This document shows, piece by piece, positions 19,185-27,217 of a stretch of 64,000 nucleotides of DNA. Positions within the stretch are counted from its first letter, which is position 1. Every line of letters begins with the position of its first letter. The notes beneath the pieces are model-generated. The model saw only the letters and a list, made by a program, of their open reading frames with translations, was not told the DNA's origin and made no database searches. Both the position numbers and the translations under genes were made by a program. This DNA is from Chryseobacterium arthrosphaerae (GTDB lineage: Bacteria; Bacteroidota; Bacteroidia; Flavobacteriales; Weeksellaceae), in NCBI RefSeq assembly GCF_001684965.1, contig NZ_MAYG01000001.1, positions 496,001 through 560,000 of the forward strand. The letters are read 5' to 3'.

Positions 19185-20252
19185 TTAAGGGAGTCTGTAA
19201 ACGATAGCATTGATGTTCATTCCGGCACCTACCGAAGTCATTACAATGTTACCTTTATCCTTAAACGTTTGACCTTCCATTTTTCCTTTAATTATTAAAT
19301 CATACATTGTAGGAATGGTTGCTACAGAGGTGTTGCCAAGGTCCTGAATGGTCATAGGGGAGATCGCATGATCGTACTCTTTTACATCGTAAAGCCTGTG
19401 AAGTCTCTCGATCATGGCATAATCCATTTTAGCGTTAGCCTGGTGAATTAAGATTTTATCTATATCTTCAATAGAAAGACCTGCATCGGTGATGGTGTCT
19501 TTAATGGCAACCGGCACGTTTTTAAGAGCATATTCGTAGATTTTTCTACCCAGCATTCTTACATACAAACGTTTTTGATCTACATTTTTATTGATAGAAG
19601 GTTGGTTTTCAAGATAGTTCAGCTCAGGGCCATTGTCGCAGATGGTATTGTGAGCAATAATTCCTACATTTTCATCATCCGTAGCTTTTACCACTACAGC
19701 GCCTGCACCGTCAGCAAAGATCATTCTGTTTCTGTCATGTGGGTCTGTTACACGGCTCAGTGTTTCAGCTCCGATAACAAGAATGGTTTTGGCAACTTGA
19801 GCTTTGATCAGGTTGTCTGCTAAAATCATTCCTTCTACCCATCCCGGACAACCGAAAATCATGTCATAGGTTACACATTTTCTGTTTTTTATGCCCAGTT
19901 TATTCTTTACTCTTGCAGCCATTGTCGGCATGAAATCGGCATAACCGTTTTCTGTAACTTCCCCGAAATTGCTTGCATAAATGATATAATCCAGATCTTC
20001 GCCGTCTACTTTTGCATCCTCAAGGGCAATTTTTGCGGCTTCATACCCGATTTGTGAGTTGGAAAGATCGTCTTCTATGAATCTCCTGTTTTCGATTTCT
20101 GTAATCTCTACAAATTTCGCAATAGTTTCTTCCACAGGCTTTTCAATCTTTACACCATCCTCTGTGTAGAACTCGGAATTCATGAAATAATCCCTACCAA
20201 TAACTCTGTTCGGAATATAAGATCCAGAGCCTATAATGATCGTATTCGGCAT
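19185..20252 (-). CDS. 3-oxoacyl-ACP synthase III family protein
   Basis: A 355-residue thiolase-fold condensing enzyme. The Cys-His-Asn triad is in place: MIFGCPGWVEGM, ILIHQANAKMD and LGNTSVATIPT, with the glycine-rich tail SVGAGMNINAIVYRLP. These are FabH-type residues, used to condense acyl-CoA with malonyl-ACP. At 355 residues it is longer than FabH (about 317-335), and it lacks the usual fatty-acid gene neighbours. It is therefore better called a KAS III-like enzyme than the housekeeping FabH. It could serve a secondary lipid or pigment pathway, for which no further genes are visible. It is divergent from the gene at 20354. Confidence 0.9.
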   Translation of the reverse strand: MPNTIIIGSGSYIPNRVIGRDYFMNSEFYTEDGVKIEKPVEETIAKFVEITEIENRRFIEDDLSNSQIGYEAAKIALEDAKVDGEDLDYIIYASNFGEVTENGYADFMPTMAARVKNKLGIKNRKCVTYDMIFGCPGWVEGMILADNLIKAQVAKTILVIGAETLSRVTDPHDRNRMIFADGAGAVVVKATDDENVGIIAHNTICDNGPELNYLENQPSINKNVDQKRLYVRMLGRKIYEYALKNVPVAIKDTITDAGLSIEDIDKILIHQANAKMDYAMIERLHRLYDVKEYDHAISPMTIQDLGNTSVATIPTMYDLIIKGKMEGQTFKDKGNIVMTSVGAGMNINAIVYRLP

Positions 20253-20278
20253 TCGTTTATATGATTTTTTTAAAGTTG

Positions 20279-20286
20279 CAAAGTTA
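20279..20286 (-). promoter_or_regulatory. Promoter -7 element (TAACTTTG) for the KAS III-like gene
   Basis: An exact TAnnTTTG match on the minus strand, 26 nt before the start codon. Confidence 0.6.
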
Positions 20287-20323
20287 ATAATTAATATTAA
20301 TAACGGAGAATTAAAAATATTAT

Positions 20324-20331
20324 TAAATTTG
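20324..20331 (+). promoter_or_regulatory. Promoter -7 element (TAAATTTG) for the menG-porT operon
   Basis: An exact TAnnTTTG match, 22 nt before ATG 20354, placing the start of transcription near 20338. It is divergent from the element at 20279. Confidence 0.6.
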
Positions 20332-20353
20332 CAAAAATTGTACTTTACAATCT

Positions 20354-20923
20354 ATGAAAAACAATCCGTCCTTAAAAGGCTTACTCATTGCAGCTGTGGC
20401 GTTTATCGGTGCCTTTGGGATCTACTTCCTTTTTTTAGCCAAGAAGAATTATTATGTTGTAGATAATCCTACCCCCAATACGTATTACTTTAAAATCAAT
20501 AACGGTTCAGAAGGAATCATTTCAGCGGGGCAGTATGTGCATGTGGATCTGAATAAAGGGAAAAACTCTATTCAGGTATTTGATCAGAATAAAAAAATGC
20601 TTTATGATTCGGCATTCGAAGTGAATAAACTTCGGGGGCTGCTTAATATTGCCCACCAGGATTATTACGTCAACGAACAGTATTACGGATACAACCTTAA
20701 GAAAGATTCGTTGCTGATGGCCCTTGATAAAACCGTGATAGACGGAAAAGATTATTACGGAGGAGCAAAACGCTTCAACAAGCTTTACACAGAAGACTTT
20801 TATTACAATGTAGATGAAGATTACGATAAGGTAATCAAAAACATTCAGAAAGTGGAATCGAGATCCAAGATCTTCAGAAAGCAGGATTACCTAAATTATT
20901 ACAAAGAATATTACAAGTTTTAA
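20354..20923 (+). CDS. Membrane-anchored hypothetical protein upstream of menG
   Basis: A 189-residue protein with one N-terminal transmembrane helix (residues about 8-28, LKGLLIAAVAFIGAFGIYFLFL) and an extracytoplasmic domain rich in Tyr, Lys and Asp. The domain begins with a short beta-rich part (YYFKINNGSEGIISAGQYV) and ends in a Tyr-rich helical part (KQDYLNYYKEYYKF). I do not recognise the family. It is first in an operon with menG (3 nt gap) and porT. Confidence 0.85.
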   Translation: MKNNPSLKGLLIAAVAFIGAFGIYFLFLAKKNYYVVDNPTPNTYYFKINNGSEGIISAGQYVHVDLNKGKNSIQVFDQNKKMLYDSAFEVNKLRGLLNIAHQDYYVNEQYYGYNLKKDSLLMALDKTVIDGKDYYGGAKRFNKLYTEDFYYNVDEDYDKVIKNIQKVESRSKIFRKQDYLNYYKEYYKF

Positions 20924-20926
20924 GTT

Positions 20927-21658
20927 TTGACAAAAGATATCACCAAAGTTACTCCCTACAATTCAGAGGCTACAAAAAAGAGCCAGGTAGAGGATATGTT
21001 CGACAACATTGCACCGAAGTATGACCTTCTGAACCATGTTTTATCCATGAAAATTGATGTTTTATGGAGAAATAAACTGGTAAGATGGATGAAAAATGAT
21101 CAACCGCAGGAAGTGCTGGATGTGGCTACAGGAACGGGAGATCTGGCTATTACCATTGAAAAAGGAACCGGTTCTAAAGTAGTTGGTTTAGATTTATCAC
21201 AACAAATGCTGAATGTTGGCGTTATTAAAATAAAAAAACTTAAATTAGACGGCAAAATTTCAATGCAAAAAGGAGATGCAGAAAATTTACCTTTCGAGGA
21301 CAATAGATTTGATGCTGTTTCCGTTGCATTTGGAGTGAGGAATTTTGAAAACCTTACCAAAGGTTTGGCAGAATTAAGAAGAGTAGTTAAAGATAACAAA
21401 AGTGTTTATATACTGGAGTTTTCAAAGGTTGAGGGTTTCATGGGGCCATTCTATATGTTTTATTTCAAAAACATATTACCTGCAATAGGCAGGCTGGTTT
21501 CTAAAGATAATAGGGCGTATACATACCTTCCGGATTCTGTAAATGCTTTTCCTTTCGGGGAGAAGATGAAGCAAATTCTTTTAGATACGGGATTTAAGAA
21601 AGTAGAATATAAAAAACTAAGTTTAGGTATAGCCACAATTTATAAAGCAACAAAGTAA
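20927..21658 (+). CDS. menG: Demethylmenaquinone methyltransferase
   Basis: A SAM-dependent C-methyltransferase of the UbiE/MenG family that converts demethylmenaquinone to menaquinone, the last step of quinone synthesis. The 243-residue protein has YDLLNHVLSMKIDVLWRNKLVR near the N-terminus, VLDVATGTGDLAI (SAM motif I), GDAENLPFEDNRFDAVSVAFGVRNF (motif II) and LPDSVNAFPFGEKM at the C-terminus, all typical. It starts with TTG at 20927, 3 nt after the upstream stop; no nearby in-frame ATG would preserve the N-terminal motif. With no ubiquinone genes around, the menaquinone role is preferred. Confidence 0.94.
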   Translation: MTKDITKVTPYNSEATKKSQVEDMFDNIAPKYDLLNHVLSMKIDVLWRNKLVRWMKNDQPQEVLDVATGTGDLAITIEKGTGSKVVGLDLSQQMLNVGVIKIKKLKLDGKISMQKGDAENLPFEDNRFDAVSVAFGVRNFENLTKGLAELRRVVKDNKSVYILEFSKVEGFMGPFYMFYFKNILPAIGRLVSKDNRAYTYLPDSVNAFPFGEKMKQILLDTGFKKVEYKKLSLGIATIYKATK

Positions 21659-21661
21659 CCT

Positions 21662-22444
21662 ATGAATAAATTTCTATTAAAAGCACTGGTTTTAACCTCA
21701 GTAAATGTTGCCATTTTTGCAAATGCGCAATTCAGAACCCGAAACAGAATGGATAAGTTGGAAGATTTCGACGAACAGAAATTCAGCTGGGGGTTTTATT
21801 TGAACGGGAACAGACTGGACTACCGCATCGTGTTGCATCCGAGATACGGAATGAGCGATAATCAAAATCTTGTTACCTCTAAAGAAAGTTACAGTTTCGG
21901 TGCCGGGCTTATTGCAAAATGGAGACTGAACGACTATCTTGACGTGAGATTAGAACCGGGTTTACAGTTTGCACAAAGACAGTTGACTTTTAATACGCAA
22001 TCTAATGACATCTATGCCGGCGGATCTTTAACCAATCCTCCTTTCATGCCGATTCCGTTACAGGAAAAAGACAAAGTAAGAGAAATTAAATCTACTCTGG
22101 TTGATATTCCTGTTCTTCTGGAACTTCACGGGCAGAGATGGTACAATTCAAGGCCTTACGTTGCCGCTGGGGTAAACTACGTTGTAAACCTTCAGTCTAA
22201 TGCAACTTCTACCGATGATAACCAGCAGGGAATTTTCAGATCAACCACGCACAACTTTGCATGGTCTGCTGAAATGGGAATTCAGTTTTATTTCAACAAA
22301 TTTAAACTGACTCCTGCCGTTAGGGGAACTTTCTTCATGAATAATGAAAAAGTGGCTGATAATGCCAATACCCCTCCTTACTGGGCATCTGCCGTATCTA
22401 CATTGCAGACGAGAGCTGTGATGTTCGTTCTGAAATTCGAATAA
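21662..22444 (+). CDS. porT: Type IX secretion protein PorT
   Basis: A 260-residue outer-membrane beta-barrel protein required for the type IX secretion system of Bacteroidota. It has a signal peptide (cut after IFANAQ), the FSWGFYLNGNRLDYRIVLHP opening, an alternating beta-strand pattern, and a C-terminus ending in an aromatic residue context (AVMFVLKFE). The menG-porT order is conserved in many Bacteroidota, which supports the call. It starts 3 nt after menG, and the operon ends at the terminator at 22469. Confidence 0.92.
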   Translation: MNKFLLKALVLTSVNVAIFANAQFRTRNRMDKLEDFDEQKFSWGFYLNGNRLDYRIVLHPRYGMSDNQNLVTSKESYSFGAGLIAKWRLNDYLDVRLEPGLQFAQRQLTFNTQSNDIYAGGSLTNPPFMPIPLQEKDKVREIKSTLVDIPVLLELHGQRWYNSRPYVAAGVNYVVNLQSNATSTDDNQQGIFRSTTHNFAWSAEMGIQFYFNKFKLTPAVRGTFFMNNEKVADNANTPPYWASAVSTLQTRAVMFVLKFE

Positions 22445-22468
22445 AAAATATTTCATTAAAAATATACC

Positions 22469-22494
22469 GGAGGTGCATTAGCACCTCCTTTTTT
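22469..22494 (+). terminator. Rho-independent terminator after porT
   Basis: GGAGGTGC, loop atta, GCACCTCC, TTTTTT: a perfect 8-bp GC-rich stem. Confidence 0.95.
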
Positions 22495-22526
22495 GTTGTT
22501 ATATCAAAATATAGAGTGTTTTATTT

Positions 22527-22555
22527 TTGTTAGTGTTATTATTTTTTTATTTTTG
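22527..22555 (+). promoter_or_regulatory. Promoter of the coiled-coil/zapA operon
   Basis: TTG at 22527-22529, 18 bp spacer, then an exact -7 element TATTTTTG at 22548-22555. The predicted start near 22562 excludes the ATG at 22493-type upstream frames and supports ATG 22583. A second exact TATTTTTG overlaps at 22522-22529. Confidence 0.7.
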
Positions 22556-22582
22556 CTTTTAGTTAGAATATACAAACCTGAA

Positions 22583-22885
22583 ATGCTTCAAGATTTAGAA
22601 AACAATTTTTCAGAATTAGAGAGAAAAATTTCGACTCTGCAAAAGAACTATAAAAGTCTTACAGAAAACTTAGCAGAATTAAATATTGAGCATGAAGAGT
22701 TGAAGAAGAAGTATGATGAGGAAAGAAGAAGAAATCAGGTATTAGCAGAAGAACAAAAAAATATAAAACTTTATTCAGCAATATCAGGAAATCCTGAACA
22801 CAATAGATTAATGAAGAACCATATCAACAGATTGGTAAAAGAAATTGATTTCTGTATTGCTCAGCTTCAAAACAGTGGATTATAA
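22583..22885 (+). CDS. Small coiled-coil protein encoded with ZapA
   Basis: A 100-residue cytoplasmic protein that is one long predicted coiled coil: ENNFSELERKISTLQKNYKSL continues with heptad-like Leu/Ile spacing to about residue 65 (AEEQKNIKLYS), then a short C-terminal segment ending HINRLVKEIDFCIAQLQNSGL. The next start codon overlaps its stop (TAATG), so it is coupled to zapA. Size, coiled coil and position suggest a division-related partner comparable to ZapB, but no sequence relation can be claimed. The frame could begin earlier in a hydrophobic stretch at 22493, which lies upstream of the predicted transcription start and is rejected. Confidence 0.82.
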   Translation: MLQDLENNFSELERKISTLQKNYKSLTENLAELNIEHEELKKKYDEERRRNQVLAEEQKNIKLYSAISGNPEHNRLMKNHINRLVKEIDFCIAQLQNSGL

Positions 22886-23172
22886 TGGAGGTAAGGAGAA
22901 TAACCGTCAACATTGCAGGAAGAGTATATCCGCTGAACGTACCGGCAGCAGAGGAAGAGACTTTGCGTAAAGTAGGGAAGCAGATAGAGAATATGATTAA
23001 AGATTTTGAACAGAACTTCGATGTAAGAGATAAACAGGACGCTTTGGCGATGTGTGCCCTGAAACTGGGAACCAATGCAGAAGTGGTATCTCTTAACTAC
23101 GAGAAAAATATTAATTCTACCAACGAAAGATTACAACAGATCAATCAATCGTTGAATGAAATCGGGAAATAG
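22885..23172 (+). CDS. zapA: Cell division protein ZapA
   Basis: A 95-residue FtsZ-ring associated protein. It has the N-terminal beta-rich domain RRITVNIAGRVYPLNVPAAEE, the EETLRKVGKQIENMIKDFEQN helix, the DKQDALAMCALKLG helix and a C-terminal coiled coil, the usual ZapA order and length. It binds FtsZ and bundles protofilaments. It is coupled to the upstream coiled-coil gene and followed at once by the 6S-type RNA, an order also known in Proteobacteria (zapA-ssrS). Confidence 0.92.
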   Translation: MEVRRITVNIAGRVYPLNVPAAEEETLRKVGKQIENMIKDFEQNFDVRDKQDALAMCALKLGTNAEVVSLNYEKNINSTNERLQQINQSLNEIGK

Positions 23173-23183
23173 ATTTTTTTTCC

Positions 23184-23362
23184 TGAACAAAACTGCCTAC
23201 AATAATTCTAACACATTAAAGGTAAACTCAACGCTAAACAATTACCGAACAAATGTCCATTGAATGGCGTGCCGGTTCTCCGGATTACAGACAATGGAAA
23301 TCAGTTCAAATCGTGTTGATTAGGAGTTTACTCTCAATCTCTGAATTGTTGTGGGCTTTTTT
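23184..23362 (+). ncRNA. ssrS: 6S RNA (6S-Flavo type), downstream of zapA
   Basis: The stretch between zapA and rny folds as one long interrupted hairpin. GCCTACAATAATTC (23195-23208) pairs over 14 bp with GAATTGTTGTGGGC (23343-23356), and TTTTTT follows directly. Inside, GTAAACTC (23222-23229) pairs with GAGTTTAC (23324-23331) and AACGC with GTGTT. A large central bubble follows (about 23235-23255 opposite 23299-23312), and the apical stem TCCATTG/CAATGGA (23256/23292) closes on a CCGG hairpin. Long rod, central bubble, length of about 170 nt and zapA neighbourhood are 6S features. 6S RNA binds the housekeeping RNA polymerase in stationary phase. A -7-like TAGATTTT overlaps the zapA stop (23170-23177). 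Exact ends are estimated. Confidence 0.82.
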
Positions 23363-23406
23363 ATTTTTAACAAGGATATGAATACAATTAAAACTCAATA
23401 TACATT

Positions 23407-24972
23407 ATGATAGAAGTTATAGTAGGTGTTGTTTGTTTGGTAATCGGAGCCGCAGTGGGAATGTTTTTTTCCAGAAGCTCTCTGAATACTAAAGCAAAAT
23501 TCATCATAGATGATGCCAAGAAAAATGCCGAAAACCTTATAGAAAAAGCTAACGTACAGGCTGAATCCATAAAGAAAGAAAAGAACCTTCAGGCTAAAGA
23601 AAAATTCCTGGAACTGAAATCCCAGCATGATGCAGACATCCAGTCCCGTGAAAAGAAAATGCAGGAGGTTGAGAAAAGAACCAAAGACAAGGAGCACAAG
23701 CTGAATGACGAGCTTAGCAAGATAGGAAAGCTGGAAAAAGATCTGGATAAGCAGATTGCAGACTATTCTAAAAAGAATGAAATCCTGGAAAAGAAACAGC
23801 AGGAACTGGATACGGCAACGGCTAAAAAAGTTGAAATTCTTGAAAAAATTTCAAATTATACAGCTGAAGAAGCTAAAGCTGAATTGGTAGAAACAATGAG
23901 AGCTGAAGCTAAAACAAGAGCTCAGGCACACGTTCAGAGCATCATGGAAGAAGCTCAGATGAACGCTAAAAATGAAGCGAGAAAAATCGTTATCCAGACG
24001 ATCCAGAGAATCGGAACCGAGCAGGCTATCGAAAACTCAGTGTCTGTTTTCAATATTGAATCTGATGAGGTAAAAGGTAGAATCATCGGTAGAGAAGGTA
24101 GAAACATCCGTGCTTTGGAAGCTGTAACAGGAGTAGAGATCATCGTTGATGACACTCCGGAAGCCATTCTTCTTTCATGCTTCGATCCGGTAAGAAGAGA
24201 GATCGCAAGACTATCCCTTCACAGATTGGTAACGGATGGTAGAATTCACCCGGCAAGAATTGAAGAAGTGGTTGAGAAAACCAGAAAACAAATTGAAGAA
24301 GAGATCATTGAAGTAGGAAAGAGAACGATCATTGATTTAGGAATCCACGGATTGCACCCTGAACTGATCAAGATTGTAGGTAGAATGAAATACCGTTCAT
24401 CTTACGGACAAAACTTACTGCAGCACTCAAGAGAAGTTGCCAATATTGCTGCAACCATGGCTGCTGAATTAGGTCTGAATGTAAAATTAGCCAAAAGAGC
24501 AGGTCTTTTACACGATATCGGTAAAGTTCCTGAGCAGGAATCAGAATTACCACACGCATTATTAGGAATGCAGTGGGCTGAGAAATACGGTGAGAACCCG
24601 GAAGTGGTCAACGCTATTGGTGCTCACCACGACGAAATCGAAATGAAGTCTCTGTTATCTCCGATCATTCAGGTAGCCGATGCTATTTCAGGAGCAAGAC
24701 CGGGAGCAAGAAGACAGGTATTGGAATCTTATATCCAGAGACTGAAAGATCTTGAATCTGCCGCATTAAGCTTCGACGGGGTGTCCAGCGCTTATGCAAT
24801 CCAGGCAGGTAGAGAACTGAGAGTAATGGTAGAAAGCGGAAAGGTAAATGATGAAGTAGCTTCTCAGTTATCTTACGACATTTCTGAAAAGATCCAGAAC
24901 GAACTGACATATCCGGGACAGGTAAAAGTAACGGTAATCAGAGAAACAAGAGCCGTGAATATTGCCAGATAA
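23407..24972 (+). CDS. rny: Ribonuclease Y
   Basis: A membrane-anchored endoribonuclease that starts decay of many mRNAs. The 521-residue protein has the standard order: N-terminal transmembrane helix ([16 protein letters not shown]), a long charged coiled coil (about residues 30-200), a KH domain ([20 protein letters not shown]), and an HD domain with [12 protein letters not shown] and AHHDEIE. It starts at ATG 23407, 51 nt after the 6S RNA stem. It has its own terminator downstream. Confidence 0.96.
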   Translation: MIEVIVGVVCLVIGAAVGMFFSRSSLNTKAKFIIDDAKKNAENLIEKANVQAESIKKEKNLQAKEKFLELKSQHDADIQSREKKMQEVEKRTKDKEHKLNDELSKIGKLEKDLDKQIADYSKKNEILEKKQQELDTATAKKVEILEKISNYTAEEAKAELVETMRAEAKTRAQAHVQSIMEEAQMNAKNEARKIVIQTIQRIGTEQAIENSVSVFNIESDEVKGRIIGREGRNIRALEAVTGVEIIVDDTPEAILLSCFDPVRREIARLSLHRLVTDGRIHPARIEEVVEKTRKQIEEEIIEVGKRTIIDLGIHGLHPELIKIVGRMKYRSSYGQNLLQHSREVANIAATMAAELGLNVKLAKRAGLLHDIGKVPEQESELPHALLGMQWAEKYGENPEVVNAIGAHHDEIEMKSLLSPIIQVADAISGARPGARRQVLESYIQRLKDLESAALSFDGVSSAYAIQAGRELRVMVESGKVNDEVASQLSYDISEKIQNELTYPGQVKVTVIRETRAVNIAR

Positions 24973-24994
24973 TAATCGGATTAAGATATTTGAT

Positions 24995-25026
24995 AAAAAC
25001 CTTTCAAGAAATTGAAAGGTTTTTTA
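24995..25026 (+). terminator. Rho-independent terminator after rny
   Basis: AAAACCTTTCA, loop agaaat, TGAAAGGTTTT with T-run. Confidence 0.9.
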
Positions 25027-25045
25027 TTTTTATCAAAACTTAAAA

Positions 25046-26287
25046 ATGCAAGAACTGTCCCTGTCTTCAAAACTGAAGTACATTTTTTCTATTCCCGTTA
25101 TTATTTCAGCCCTAGGCTATTTTGTTGACATTTATGACCTCCTTCTGTTTGGAATTGTAAGAATCCCAAGTTTAAAAGCCTTGGGGCTGAACCCTGATGC
25201 AGACGGAACGTTTATTCTGAACTGCCAGATGGTGGGGCTTCTTCTGGGAGGAGTATTCTGGGGAATTTTCGGTGACAAAAAAGGAAGACTTTCCGTACTG
25301 TTCGGATCTATCCTGGTCTATTCGTTAGCCAATATTGCCTGTGGTTTTCTTCCGTATTTTCCGAAAGAGCATTTGGTGTATCAATACGCTGCTTTAAGGT
25401 TTATAGCAGGGATAGGGCTGGCAGGAGAGCTTGGAGCAGGAATTACCCTGGTTTCTGAAAGCCTCCCGAAGAATTTACGGGCCATTGGAACCTCAGTGGT
25501 CGCGGGTTTTGGGTTGATGGGAGCAGTTGTAGCCCAACTGACGGTAGAATTGGCAGGCGGATGGAATATCTCCTATATCATCGGAGGGGTGATGGGAATC
25601 CTGCTGTTACTGCTCAGGATCAGTGTGTCAGAATCCGGAATTTATAAGAATCTGGAACATAAAAATGTGTCTAAAGGGAATTTTCTGTCCTTTTTTACCA
25701 ATAAAGACAGGCTGATAAGGTATTTAAAATGTATAGCCGTAGGATTACCTACCTGGTACTGTATAGGCATTCTGGCTGTTTTAGCCAACCAGTTTGCTCC
25801 TGAATTGGGAATCCGGGATATCAACCCCGGGAAAGCAATTATGTGGGCTTATGTGGGGATTTCTGTCGGTGACCTGCTGAGCGGTTTTATTTCCCATGCC
25901 TTAAAATCCCGTAAAATGGCCATTTTCTATATGCTGATCTTTACATTGATCGGAGTGGCAGTCATGCTGTTCGGAAATACCGATACCGAGACCAAATATT
26001 ATCTGTTCTGTGTATGGCTGGGCTTTGGTACAGGGTATTGGGCCATGTTTGTTACCCTGGCTGCGGAACAGTTTGGAACCAATATCAGAAATACAGCAAC
26101 AACAACCGTCCCGAATATGGTAAGAGGGCTGGTGCCTGTCATGATTCTGGCATTTGACTTTTTCAAAGGAAGTTTTTCTGTTGTTGAAAGTGCGGCTATT
26201 GTTGGTGCAGTGGTTTTCGGGCTTGCCTTTTATTCGTCACTTACCATTTCAGAAACCCACGACAGGGATCTTGAGTTTACCGAATAA
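25046..26287 (+). CDS. MFS transporter (sugar/metabolite:H+ symporter-like)
   Basis: A 413-residue major facilitator with 12 predicted helices. Signature loops are present: GDKKGRLSVLFGS between helices 2 and 3, RFIAGIGLAGELGAGITLVSE in helix 4 with the following loop, and a C-terminal half with GFGTGYWAMFVTLAAEQFGTN. The arrangement resembles the metabolite:H+ symporter branch, which carries organic or aromatic acids and sugars. Substrate cannot be told from sequence. The start at ATG 25046 follows the rny terminator by 20 nt. The peptide gene at 26368 follows after 80 nt without an obvious terminator. Confidence 0.88.
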   Translation: MQELSLSSKLKYIFSIPVIISALGYFVDIYDLLLFGIVRIPSLKALGLNPDADGTFILNCQMVGLLLGGVFWGIFGDKKGRLSVLFGSILVYSLANIACGFLPYFPKEHLVYQYAALRFIAGIGLAGELGAGITLVSESLPKNLRAIGTSVVAGFGLMGAVVAQLTVELAGGWNISYIIGGVMGILLLLLRISVSESGIYKNLEHKNVSKGNFLSFFTNKDRLIRYLKCIAVGLPTWYCIGILAVLANQFAPELGIRDINPGKAIMWAYVGISVGDLLSGFISHALKSRKMAIFYMLIFTLIGVAVMLFGNTDTETKYYLFCVWLGFGTGYWAMFVTLAAEQFGTNIRNTATTTVPNMVRGLVPVMILAFDFFKGSFSVVESAAIVGAVVFGLAFYSSLTISETHDRDLEFTE

Positions 26288-26367
26288 AATAATTATGGAT
26301 TAATTACGTTCTAATGATATGAAAATAAGATAACTAATCAAATTGTTTAACTAAAAATCAAATCATC

Positions 26368-26547
26368 ATGTCACAGAAAATTTTAAAAAATGCTAAAAAA
26401 CTAGAAAGGGATAACCTTAAAGAAATTGTAGGGGGAATAAGCGGTACCCCGGATCTGTCTCTTTGCGGATGCAGCTGTACAGGAGCCGTAACAGGTCCGT
26501 CATACTGTACAAAATATAGAAGTTGTCTTCAGGTAATGACCTGTTAA
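26368..26547 (+). CDS. Double-glycine-leader Cys-rich peptide, copy 1 (bacteriocin-like)
   Basis: A 59-residue ORF. The leader MSQKILKNAKKLERDNLKEI ends in VGG, a ComC/bacteriocin-type double-glycine cleavage site at residues 22-23. The core ISGTPDLSLCGCSCTG onward has six Cys in the pattern CxCxC-x9-C-x5-C-x5-C and ends on Cys. The same leader and Cys pattern recur at 26943. Such leaders are removed by C39 peptidase/ABC exporters or related maturation systems, none of which lies in this window. Function (bacteriocin, signal or modified peptide) is unknown. A terminator follows at 26575. Confidence 0.85.
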   Translation: MSQKILKNAKKLERDNLKEIVGGISGTPDLSLCGCSCTGAVTGPSYCTKYRSCLQVMTC

Positions 26548-26574
26548 TCGTAAAATAATCTTTATTCGTATAAG

Positions 26575-26600
26575 CCTTTCGGGAAACCGGGAGGTTTTTT
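26575..26600 (+). terminator. Rho-independent terminator of peptide copy 1
   Basis: CCTTTCGG, loop GAAA, CCGGGAGG (two G-U pairs), then TTTTTT. Confidence 0.8.
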
Positions 26601-26860
26601 TGATGGAAAGGAAGCGATGAGACTTGGAAAGCAGGAAAATCAGCTATTCTATTTTTTAATACTCTCATCGGTTTAGAGAAAACAATGAGAAGTAATTTGC
26701 TCAATAATAACATTCAGTCTCCTTCTTCCAGCCTTTAAAAAATGCCTGTGCTTATAGAAATTTTTAAATTTGTTTAATAAATAAAAATAATGTATTCCGG
26801 ATTTTGAATAGATTAATGAGGTTAAAATCAATATATTATTAAAATTTATATTAAAATTTG
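26601..26860. other. Intergenic region between the two peptide genes
   Basis: About 340 bp separate the two peptide genes. Apart from the first terminator and the promoter at 26861 it is AT-rich and shows no conserved ORF. A 98-codon frame on the opposite strand has no family features and covers the first peptide gene antisense, so it is not called. Confidence 0.4.
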
Positions 26861-26890
26861 TTGCGTATATTTAATATTTGTTTAACTTTG
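26861..26890 (+). promoter_or_regulatory. Promoter of peptide copy 2
   Basis: TTG at 26861-26863, 19-bp spacer, exact -7 element TAACTTTG at 26883-26890: a textbook Bacteroidota promoter. The start near 26897 gives a leader of about 46 nt, and a GGGAGGT purine stretch lies at 26890-26896. Confidence 0.75.
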
Positions 26891-26942
26891 GGAGGTAACT
26901 AAAACTATATTGTTTAATCCAAAACTAATTCACGTGAACATT

Positions 26943-27134
26943 ATGAAAAATGCTAAAAAACTAAGAAAGGAAGAGCTTAAAAATATTACCGGAGGTCTTG
27001 ACAGCTGGGCCAATATTGAAATAGATCTGTCCCTTTGCGGATGCAGCTGCTCAGGCGCTGTAACCGGACCTAAATATTGTATTCAATATATAGCTTGTCC
27101 GCAGGTATACACTTGTGGTGAGGCAGCTATATAA
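26943..27134 (+). CDS. Double-glycine-leader Cys-rich peptide, copy 2 (bacteriocin-like)
   Basis: A 63-residue peptide from ATG 26943. The leader MKNAKKLRKEELKNITGG ends in a double glycine (residues 17-18). The core contains LSLCGCSCSGAVTGPKYC and a tail with the same CxCxC-x9-C-x5-C-x5-C spacing as copy 1, plus an extra GEAAI. A run of eight core residues (LCGCSC.GAVTGP) is almost identical between copies, so they are tandem paralogs from duplication. A TTG-initiated longer frame from 26910 would begin between the promoter and the conserved leader and is rejected. Strong promoter upstream, strong terminator downstream. Confidence 0.87.
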   Translation: MKNAKKLRKEELKNITGGLDSWANIEIDLSLCGCSCSGAVTGPKYCIQYIACPQVYTCGEAAI

Positions 27135-27177
27135 ATTATGACTTCACTATGAAATAAACATTTCCACATTTAATAGG

Positions 27178-27217
27178 CAGCACCCTTTTGATTTCAAGAG
27201 GGTGCTGCTGCTTTTTA
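27178..27217. terminator. Terminator between peptide copy 2 and yeiH
   Basis: CAGCACCC and GGGTGCTG form a GC-rich stem extended by TTTT/AAGA pairing, followed by CTGCTTTTT. The T-run contains the yeiH stop codon of the opposite strand. Confidence 0.85.

Noticed and set aside
26417..26713. 98-codon frame on the minus strand over the first GG-leader peptide
   Set aside because: No family features; it runs antisense to a clearly conserved peptide gene and its terminator.
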